DNA of 6,912 bases from an uncultured Ardenticatenia bacterium (GTDB lineage Bacteria; Chloroflexota; Anaerolineae; Promineifilales; Promineifilaceae): assembly GCA_937858165.1 (NCBI GenBank), contig CALLZA010000893.1:1-6912 (forward strand), read 5' to 3'. This document shows positions 1 to 5,327 of the stretch, piece by piece. The translations under genes and the position numbers were made by a program. The first letter of the stretch is position 1. Each line of letters begins with the position of its first letter. The notes under the pieces were generated by a model, which saw nothing but the letters and a program-made list of their open reading frames with translations, had not been told where the DNA came from and did no database searches.

Positions 1-100
1 CAGTTCGTGTAGATATGCGTTGATAAGACTTACAGTTGTACAGATGTGGACATCAGACTATAGGTGAAGACGAGGTGGATATGGTTGTTGTTTTTTTTTT
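1..100. other. Non-genomic read-through noise and poly-T run
   Basis: Bases 91-100 are ten T's lying directly outside the P7 end of the adapter at 101-166. Bases 1-90 have no coding pattern and a base composition unlike the rest of the window. Read on the minus strand this is adapter, then poly-A, then random-looking sequence, which is the usual signature of an Illumina read that has run past the end of its template. No gene should be called here. An open reading frame spanning 30-236 on the minus strand contains the familiar adapter-derived peptide [11 protein letters not shown] and is an artefact. Confidence 0.9.
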
Positions 101-166
101 CAAGCAGAAGACGGCATACGAGATCTAGTACGGTCTCGTGGGCTCGGAGATGTGTATAAGAGACAG
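101..166. other. Illumina Nextera i7/P7 adapter (artefact)
   Basis: Bases 101-124 match the Illumina P7 flow-cell sequence. Bases 125-132 (CTAGTACG) sit where the i7 index belongs, and their reverse complement CGTACTAG is, from memory, Nextera index N702. Bases 133-147 match the Nextera read-2 segment. Bases 148-166 (AGATGTGTATAAGAGACAG) are the 19-base Tn5 mosaic end. This is library-construction sequence left untrimmed in the assembly, not a natural transposon end. It abuts the gyrA fragment at 167 and adds a false C-terminal tail to its reading frame, including the well-known adapter peptide [10 protein letters not shown]. Confidence 0.98.
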
Positions 167-939
<773 letters not shown>

Positions 940-944
940 GTGAG

Positions 945-949
945 CCTCC
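945..949 (-). promoter_or_regulatory. Ribosome binding site deciding gyrA TTG start
   Basis: On the minus strand GGAGG is followed by five bases (CTCAC) and then TTG. The competing upstream ATG at 984-982 is preceded by CTCAACCTGCGG, with no purine-rich site. The difference favours a 15-residue shorter GyrA starting at TTG. Confidence 0.7.
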
Positions 950-1046
950 GCCAGGGTGTTGTGTCTGGCCGATAGTGGGATCATCCGCAGGTTGAGCAGA
1001 TTACCCGGAAGATACCGTGCGATCTATGGCATCGGTAGATGGCCTC

Positions 1047-1059
1047 TACATCATATGTA
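1047..1059. repeat. Small inverted repeat over the gyrA -10 box
   Basis: TACAT (1047-1051) and ATGTA (1055-1059) are perfect inverted arms separated by CAT. The site covers the putative gyrA -10 element, so it could be an operator. With 5-bp arms in an AT-rich stretch, chance is also a fair explanation. Confidence 0.25.
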
Positions 1060-1078
1060 AGGCTGAAGTATACCTCAA
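1050..1078 (-). promoter_or_regulatory. Candidate sigma-70-type promoter for gyrA
   Basis: Reading the minus strand, TTGAGG (1078-1073, 4 of 6 to TTGACA) is separated by exactly 17 bases from TATGAT (1055-1050, 5 of 6 to TATAAT). Transcription would begin near 1043 and give a leader of about 100 bases before the TTG start at 939. The -10 box overlaps a small inverted repeat at 1047-1059. This is consensus matching only. Confidence 0.4.
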
Positions 1079-1097
1079 ATCAGCGGTTGAATCGAAC

Positions 1098-1154
1098 GTG
1101 GGGCAGGATGATTCCTGCCCTTCAGCGCGGTGGGCAGGAATCATCCTCCCCTAC
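1098..1154. repeat. REP-like long palindrome (23-bp stem, 11-nt loop)
   Basis: Bases 1098-1120 pair with 1132-1154. The inner 16 bp are perfect (AGGATGATTCCTGCCC at 1105-1120 against 1132-1147). The outer part has one C-C mismatch (1104/1148) and one G-T wobble (1100/1152). The loop is 1121-1131. Each arm is itself palindromic: GGGCAGGA at 1101-1108 and TCCTGCCC at 1113-1120 around TGAT, and a degenerate copy at 1132-1151. One long hairpin or two short ones can therefore form. It lies between divergent gene starts with no T-tract, so a terminator is unlikely. It resembles extragenic palindromes scattered in Chloroflexota and cyanobacteria, but no second copy is present here. Confidence 0.75.
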
Positions 1155-1302
1155 TTATGTCACCAATTCCTAGCAAAGTTACACATGATTCAGTCGCCCC
1201 AATTGGACCATTGCGGCATTTATATCTAGCGACTATGGCAACGCACCGCTATACTGTGATCCACCTTAGCGGGCCACGCGCCCGGCTTTGGGCATGGAGA
1301 CC
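1155..1302 (+). promoter_or_regulatory. Upstream region of the cytochrome cluster
   Basis: This noncoding stretch is clearly more AT-rich than the genes and must hold the promoter of the cytochrome cluster if that promoter is local. The best -10-like box is TATACT at 1250-1255 (5 of 6), which would start RNA near 1262, about 50 bases before the ATG. No convincing -35 box sits 16-18 bases upstream of it, so an activator-dependent or alternative-sigma promoter is possible. A perfect CCAATTGG palindrome occurs at 1199-1206. An open frame extends through this region to 1130 but shows no protein-like sequence. Confidence 0.3.
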
Positions 1303-1307
1303 GGAGG
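1303..1307 (+). promoter_or_regulatory. Ribosome binding site of octahaem lipoprotein gene
   Basis: GGAGG is followed by CAGTG and then ATG at 1313, a spacing of five bases. It fixes the start at the ATG that begins a lipoprotein signal peptide, rather than at the ATG at 1130, 61 codons upstream in the same open frame. Confidence 0.8.
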
Positions 1308-1312
1308 CAGTG

Positions 1313-2569
1313 ATGAAGGCAGGCCGTCCATCGGGTTGGCTACTCGTAATAACCCTTACCGTCCTGGTGCTGGCCCTGGGTGCTTGTTCCGGCCGCCCCG
1401 GCCCCATCGGCCCCCAGGGCGATCCCGGCCCGCAAGGCCCACCCGGCCCCACCGGCGCGACCGGCGAGACCGGCGCGCGCGGCCCGGCCGGCCAGGACGG
1501 CGTCAGCTTCACCCCGGCCCAGTTCGTCGGCTCCCAGACCTGCGCCGAATGTCACCAGGCGTACTACGACAGCTTCATCGCCAGCGGCCACCCGTGGATC
1601 CTCAACCCCGTTGCGGATGCCGCCCCAACCATTGCCGGCAACCGCGCCATTCGCACCCTGCCCGAAGGGCTGGAGTGGGCCAACGTGGCCTACGTCGTCG
1701 GCGGCTATAACTGGAAGGCCAACTTCGTGGATAAGACCGGCGCGCTGGTGACGGGCGAGACGGCCCAACTAAACTTCGCCAACCGGCTGTTGCAGACCGA
1801 CGAGCAACTGGTTCCCTATCATCCCGGCGAGGAGCTGCCCTACGACTGCGGCGCGTGTCACACTACCGGCTACATCGCCGAGGGCAACCAGGACGGCCGC
1901 GCCGGCATCGTCGGCACCTTTGCCCTGCCCGGCGTCCAGTGCGAGGCGTGCCACGGCCCGAGCAGCCTCCACGTCAACGACCCCCACGCCTTCACGCCGC
2001 GGATCGACCGCGACCGGCAGCAGTGTATGGACTGCCACATGACCGGCGAGCTCGTCGTCGCCGACGGCTTCATCCAGCACACCGGCCATGAGTATGGCGA
2101 TCTCTTCCCCGGCAAGCACGCCGCGCTCGACTGTGTCGATTGCCACGACCCGCACGCCGGCGTTGTTGCCCCCCGCGCCGCCCGCCAAAGCTATCTGCGG
2201 GCTTCTTGCGAGGGGTGCCACTGGCAGCAGGTGCAGATACAGAAGCCTCCCCACGATCGCATTCGTGTCGATTGCGTCGATTGCCACATGCCCGAGCTGA
2301 TCCAGGTGGCCGTGGGCAATCCGGACGCGTTCCGGGCCGACATGGCCACCCATCAGGTGGTCATCAACGCCGCGCAGATCGGTCAGTTTGCCGACGACGG
2401 CACTATCTTGCCCCAGCTTGGTCTGGACTCCGCCTGCCGCCAGTGCCATAACGCCGCCGGCGGCATCGGCCCGGCCTTGCCCGACGATACGCTGCTGGAA
2501 GTGGCTGATAATTATCACGGTCCGCTGGTGACGCCCGAGGCCACCGGCGAAGCGACGGCCACGCCCTGA
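1313..2569 (+). CDS. Octahaem cytochrome c lipoprotein with collagen-like stalk
   Basis: A 418-residue secreted electron-transfer protein. Residues 1-24 are a lipoprotein signal peptide ending in the lipobox LGAC, so Cys25 would be lipidated and the protein tethered to the outer face of the membrane. Residues 27-62 are twelve uninterrupted Gly-X-Y triplets of collagen type. Eight CXXCH haem-c motifs follow, with first cysteines at about 77, 179, 210, 238, 274, 299, 321 and 375. The stretch GSQTCAECHQAYYDSFIASGHP resembles cytochrome c554-like multihaem proteins; the exact family is not certain. A long haem-free insert (about 82-178) carries a VVGGYNWKANFVDKTG segment seen in many multihaem cytochromes, and could bind a partner or substrate. 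It is the first gene of the cluster, 31 bases before the 14-haem gene. A catalytic role, such as N- or S-oxyanion reduction, cannot be excluded. Confidence 0.88.
   Translation: MKAGRPSGWLLVITLTVLVLALGACSGRPGPIGPQGDPGPQGPPGPTGATGETGARGPAGQDGVSFTPAQFVGSQTCAECHQAYYDSFIASGHPWILNPVADAAPTIAGNRAIRTLPEGLEWANVAYVVGGYNWKANFVDKTGALVTGETAQLNFANRLLQTDEQLVPYHPGEELPYDCGACHTTGYIAEGNQDGRAGIVGTFALPGVQCEACHGPSSLHVNDPHAFTPRIDRDRQQCMDCHMTGELVVADGFIQHTGHEYGDLFPGKHAALDCVDCHDPHAGVVAPRAARQSYLRASCEGCHWQQVQIQKPPHDRIRVDCVDCHMPELIQVAVGNPDAFRADMATHQVVINAAQIGQFADDGTILPQLGLDSACRQCHNAAGGIGPALPDDTLLEVADNYHGPLVTPEATGEATATP
1391..1498 (+). repeat. Collagen-like Gly-X-Y repeat (12 triplets)
   Basis: Encodes GRP GPI GPQ GDP GPQ GPP GPT GAT GET GAR GPA GQD, starting two residues after the predicted lipidated cysteine and stopping 14 residues before the first haem motif. 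All twelve triplets keep Gly, and X/Y positions are rich in Pro, Gln and Thr. Such repeats form trimeric triple helices in bacterial surface proteins. Twelve triplets is short but near the length that can trimerise. Here it sits exactly where a spacer between membrane and haem domain would be. Confidence 0.9.
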
Positions 2570-2595
2570 CGCGGCCGATAGAAACCGAAGTGATT

Positions 2596-2600
2596 AGAGG
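2596..2600 (+). promoter_or_regulatory. Ribosome binding site with ambiguous start
   Basis: AGAGG directly abuts ATG 2601 with no spacer, which is poor for initiation there. An in-frame TTG at 2607 (third codon) lies six bases after it, an ideal spacing. The real start may be TTG 2607. The change is only two residues and the signal peptide is unaffected. Confidence 0.45.
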
Positions 2601-4313
2601 ATGAGGTTGCACCGACCGTTCCGCGCCCGCCAACGCCTTAATGGCGTGATGCTGATCCTGGTCGTCGCCGGGCTGCTGGCCCTTGTCGGCGCGGGTTCGC
2701 TGCGGGCCGAGCGCGCCGCACCGCCGGCCGCCGCCCTGCCGCCCCTGGCCGCCCTGCCCGTGGCGCTGGCCGCGGCCCAGACTCAGTCGGCCTTGCCGGC
2801 CCCGGCCCACCCGCCGACCGATGCCGCTTGCCGCGCCTGTCATGACGATAGCCGTGGCGTCGTCGTCTTCGCGTCGGGCGAGCAGCTGTCGGCGGCCGTC
2901 GATCTGGCTGCGTTCGACGCCTCGGTCCATGGCGTCTCATCGGCGGCCGAGACGGGCGCGCCCGTCGGCTGCAACGGCTGTCACCCCCCGGCCACTTACC
3001 AGTTCCCCCATCCGCCCGTGGCCGAACCCGACCTGCGAGCCTACATGATCAGCCGCTCGCAGACGTGTATCGGCTGCCACGAACCCCACCTGACGGCCCA
3101 CCCCGGCCCGGAGTGGGCGGGCGGCTATGACCCGGCGGCGTCCGAATCGGGCATGTCGGTCGTTTGCACCGACTGCCACGGCGACCACGAGATACAGCCG
3201 GTCACTGTCTGGCAGCAGCCGGCGGCCACAACCGTCTGTGCCGCCTGCCACGCCGAGGTCGGCGTGCCCCTGATCGACCCTAACCAGTTGAGCCAGCACG
3301 TGCAGTTCGGTCTGCTGGGCCAGCGACAGGTGACGACCGACTACTGTATGGGTTGCCACGGCCCGCCGGGCAAGACGCTAACCTTCCCCAACGGGGACGA
3401 ACTCTCGATCTCGATTGATCAGGATGCGTTCCACGCCTCGGTCCACGGCGTTGGCAACGATTGGCAGCAGTTGGAATGCAACGACTGCCACGAAAACTAC
3501 ACTTATCCTCACCCCCCGCTCGAAGCCGGCTCGGCCCGCGAATACACAATCGAAAAGACGGAACTGTGCGCCCGCTGCCACCAGACGCAGCAAGAGGGGC
3601 ACATGGAAGGCGTCCACGCCGAGGCGCTGGCCGAAGGCAACCTCGACGCCGCCACCTGCGTCGATTGCCACAGCGCCCACTACACGCCCGTGCCCAACGA
3701 GCCGCGCTCGCGCATCCCCGAGACGTGCCGCAACTGCCACAGCACCGTCTTCGATGATTACGCTGTCAGCGTCCACGGCACGGCCCTGCTGACCGAAGAG
3801 AATCCCGACGTGCCGACGTGCATCGAGTGCCACGGCGTCCACAACATCAACGCCCCGACGACGGCCCTCTTCCGCAACCGCTCGCCGGAGTTGTGCGCCT
3901 CGTGCCACGCCGACCGGGAGATGATGAGCCACTACGACATCTCCATCGACGTGTTCGAAACCTACGTCGATGACTTCCACGGCACGACGGTCAACATCTT
4001 TCAGTCCAACGACCCCAACACGCCGACCAACAAGGCCGTCTGCTACGACTGCCACGGCGTCCATGCCATCATGGCCGTCGATGATCCCAACTCAGGCATC
4101 AAGGAGAACCTGCTGGTGACGTGCCAGCAATGCCACCCCGACGCCACGGCCAACTTCAGCGACTCGTGGACCGGCCACCACCGGCCGTCCCTGCGCGATA
4201 ACCCGCTGATGTTCCTGGTGACCATCTTCTACGCCATCGTCATCCCGTCTACCGTCGGCTTCTTCGGCTTCCTGGTGGCCACCGACGTCTATCGCAAGGC
4301 GCGCGGTCGGTAG
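2601..4313 (+). CDS. 14-haem membrane-anchored cytochrome c
   Basis: A 570-residue multihaem cytochrome. Residues 16-33 form a hydrophobic signal sequence after an Arg-rich start, followed by an Ala/Pro-rich linker to about 72. Fourteen CXXCH motifs have first cysteines at about 77, 124, 156, 189, 213, 249, 293, 323, 353, 376, 407, 432, 481 and 508. Residues 533-560 are a C-terminal transmembrane helix followed by the positive tail YRKARGR, so the haem domain faces outside. Several modules share a [FY]..S/D-(V)-HG element between haems (FDASVHGV, FHASVHGV, YAVSVHGT, YVDDFHGT), and the first and second triplets are an evident internal duplication. The gene ends 17 bases before the cytochrome b gene. 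A multihaem c with a C-terminal helix next to cytochrome b suggests one quinone-linked complex. It belongs broadly to the cytochrome c3/doubled-CXXCH group; the substrate is unknown. Confidence 0.92.
   Translation: MRLHRPFRARQRLNGVMLILVVAGLLALVGAGSLRAERAAPPAAALPPLAALPVALAAAQTQSALPAPAHPPTDAACRACHDDSRGVVVFASGEQLSAAVDLAAFDASVHGVSSAAETGAPVGCNGCHPPATYQFPHPPVAEPDLRAYMISRSQTCIGCHEPHLTAHPGPEWAGGYDPAASESGMSVVCTDCHGDHEIQPVTVWQQPAATTVCAACHAEVGVPLIDPNQLSQHVQFGLLGQRQVTTDYCMGCHGPPGKTLTFPNGDELSISIDQDAFHASVHGVGNDWQQLECNDCHENYTYPHPPLEAGSAREYTIEKTELCARCHQTQQEGHMEGVHAEALAEGNLDAATCVDCHSAHYTPVPNEPRSRIPETCRNCHSTVFDDYAVSVHGTALLTEENPDVPTCIECHGVHNINAPTTALFRNRSPELCASCHADREMMSHYDISIDVFETYVDDFHGTTVNIFQSNDPNTPTNKAVCYDCHGVHAIMAVDDPNSGIKENLLVTCQQCHPDATANFSDSWTGHHRPSLRDNPLMFLVTIFYAIVIPSTVGFFGFLVATDVYRKARGR
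2829..3080 (+). repeat. Three-haem module, copy A
   Basis: Residues 77-160 of the 14-haem protein: CRACH, then FDASVHGV, CNGCH, YQFPHPPVAEPDLRAYMI and CIGCH. It matches copy B (3345-3581) in motif order and spacing: cysteine intervals are 47 and 32 here against 44 and 30 in copy B. Confidence 0.8.
3345..3581 (+). repeat. Three-haem module, copy B
   Basis: Residues 249-327 of the 14-haem protein: CMGCH, then FHASVHGV, CNDCH, YTYPHPPLEAGSAREYTI and CARCH. Similarity to copy A is also visible in DNA around the shared ASVHG codons (about 2912-2937 and 3428-3453). This points to duplication within the gene, with haem modules as the unit of growth. Confidence 0.8.
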
Positions 4314-4317
4314 GAGG
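4313..4317 (+). promoter_or_regulatory. Ribosome binding site of cytochrome b gene
   Basis: GGAGG overlaps the TAG stop (4311-4313) of the 14-haem gene and lies 13 bases before ATG 4331, a long spacing. A purine tract GAGAGAG at 4320-4326 is closer to the start. The overlap with the upstream stop is what would be expected for translational coupling. Confidence 0.5.
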
Positions 4318-4330
4318 ATGAGAGAGACGC

Positions 4331-5221
4331 ATGAACGAGCTTAGAGAGATCACTGTCGAACGCACGGCCGCCCTCCACGGGGAGTATCCGCGCTTTCGGC
4401 TGATGGCCCGTATCGAGCACATGGTGCTGTTGATCACCTTCACCATCCTGTGCCTGACCGGGCTGCCGCAGAAGTTCCCCTTCTCGCCCATCTCCACCGG
4501 GCTGATCGATCTGCTGGGTGGCATCGAGACGGTGCGCTACATCCATCGCTGGGCGGCCGTCATCCTGGTCTTGGGGTCGGTCTACCACCTGCTGACCTCG
4601 TCCTATCGACTGTTCGTGCGCCGCGAGCGGATGCGCATGCTGCCCGACATCAAGGACGCCTACGACCTGCGCGACACCGTCACCTATAACCTCGGTCTGC
4701 AAGACAACCCGCCGCGGATGCGCAAGTTCAACTTCGGCGAGAAGTTCGAGTACTGGGCCGTGGTCTGGGGCACGGCGGTGATGATCATCACCGGCTTCAT
4801 CCTCTGGAACCCCATCAGCGCCACGCGCCTCATCCCCGGCAACTGGATCCCCGTCGCCCTGGAGGCCCATGGCTGGGAGGCGGTGCTGGCGGCAGCGTCG
4901 ATCGTCATCTGGCATCTGTACAACGTGCTGATCAAACATCGCAACAAGAGCATGTTCACCGGCACGCTGTCGCACACCATCATGGAGGAAGAGCACCTTC
5001 TGGAACTGGAGCGGCTGGAGCGCGGTGGCGAAGCGTGGCCCGCGGTGCCGCCCGATGTCTTGCGGCGGCGGCAGCGCGTCTACTTTGCCGTCGCCTCGGT
5101 GGTTGTTGTTCTGTCGTTGGCCCTGGTGGTGTGGATGTTCACGTTCGAAAGCACGGCCATCACCACCCTGCCGGAGGCCACGCGCGATGTGTTTGTCCCA
5201 CTGGCCACCCCCGCGCCCTAG
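4331..5221 (+). CDS. Cytochrome b membrane subunit (FdnI/HydC/b561-like)
   Basis: A 296-residue membrane protein likely to carry b haems and exchange electrons with menaquinone. Hydrophobic helices lie near residues 31-48, 72-92, 139-160, 182-202 and 250-272. Candidate haem ligands are His30 (first helix), His72 and His86 (second helix, 14 apart) and His180 and His195 (fourth helix, 15 apart), similar to the spacing of ligands in formate dehydrogenase gamma and hydrogenase cytochrome b subunits. The usual four-helix core is followed by an acidic, Glu-rich segment (about 218-235) and a fifth helix with a short outer tail, an extension beyond the classical family. It follows the 14-haem gene by 17 bases, with which it probably forms a complex. 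No dehydrogenase or hydrogenase catalytic subunit is nearby, which argues against those enzymes. The exact subfamily is inferred. Confidence 0.85.
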   Translation: MNELREITVERTAALHGEYPRFRLMARIEHMVLLITFTILCLTGLPQKFPFSPISTGLIDLLGGIETVRYIHRWAAVILVLGSVYHLLTSSYRLFVRRERMRMLPDIKDAYDLRDTVTYNLGLQDNPPRMRKFNFGEKFEYWAVVWGTAVMIITGFILWNPISATRLIPGNWIPVALEAHGWEAVLAAASIVIWHLYNVLIKHRNKSMFTGTLSHTIMEEEHLLELERLERGGEAWPAVPPDVLRRRQRVYFAVASVVVVLSLALVVWMFTFESTAITTLPEATRDVFVPLATPAP

Positions 5222-5227
5222 GGCGCG
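5212..5227. repeat. Perfect 16-bp palindrome over the cytochrome b stop codon
   Basis: CGCGCCCTAGGGCGCG is fully self-complementary and contains the TAG stop (5219-5221) at its centre. It could act as a GC-rich hairpin that attenuates or stabilises the message between gene three and gene four, but it has almost no loop and no proper T-tract, so it is a poor intrinsic terminator. Confidence 0.5.
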
Positions 5228-5314
5228 AGCAAGCCGGTGTTTTATCATCCCGGATGCGACGACGGCTCAGCAATGAAGCACTGCCGCATCACAATGTGTT
5301 GCATTTAGGATAGA
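5222..5314 (+). other. Short intergenic gap before the fourth cytochrome gene
   Basis: This is the largest gap in the cluster (106 bases from stop to start). I see no convincing -35/-10 pair. TAGGAT at 5306-5311 is -10-like but lacks a partner box. Small palindromes CATCCCGGATG (5246-5256) and CACAATGTG (5290-5298) are present. An internal promoter for the fourth gene is possible but not supported. Confidence 0.4.
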
Positions 5315-5320
5315 GGAGGT
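5315..5320 (+). promoter_or_regulatory. Strong ribosome binding site of second multihaem lipoprotein
   Basis: GGAGGT within AGAGGAGGT lies seven bases before ATG 5328. It is the best Shine-Dalgarno match in the window and suggests this lipoprotein is made in larger amounts than the membrane components. Confidence 0.85.
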
Positions 5321-5327
5321 AGAGCGT

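Noticed and set aside
148..166. Transposon mosaic end as evidence of a natural Tn5-like element
   Set aside because: It is joined to P7, an index and the read-2 primer site in library order, so it comes from Nextera tagmentation.
1098..1154. Intrinsic terminator
   Set aside because: It has no T-tract on either side and sits between divergent gene starts, where no transcript is expected to end.
1098..1154. CRISPR repeat
   Set aside because: Only one palindromic unit is present, with no spacers, no second repeat and no cas genes.
1130..1312. N-terminal extension of the octahaem gene to ATG 1130
   Set aside because: The extension would place 61 non-conserved residues before a clear lipoprotein signal peptide and run through the REP-like palindrome. 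GGAGG at 1303 supports ATG 1313.
1769..2518. 249-codon minus-strand open frame opposite the octahaem gene
   Set aside because: It is a shadow of the haem-motif frame, with no ribosome site and no recognisable domain.
4318..4344. Eight-codon leader frame ATG...TAG overlapping the start of the cytochrome b gene
   Set aside because: It follows GGAGG with no spacer and is too short to judge. It is likely a by-product of the ribosome site region.
4289..5248. 319-codon minus-strand open frame opposite cytochrome b
   Set aside because: It is rich in Gln, His, Arg and Gly with no hydrophobic or domain pattern, while the plus frame encodes a clear membrane cytochrome.
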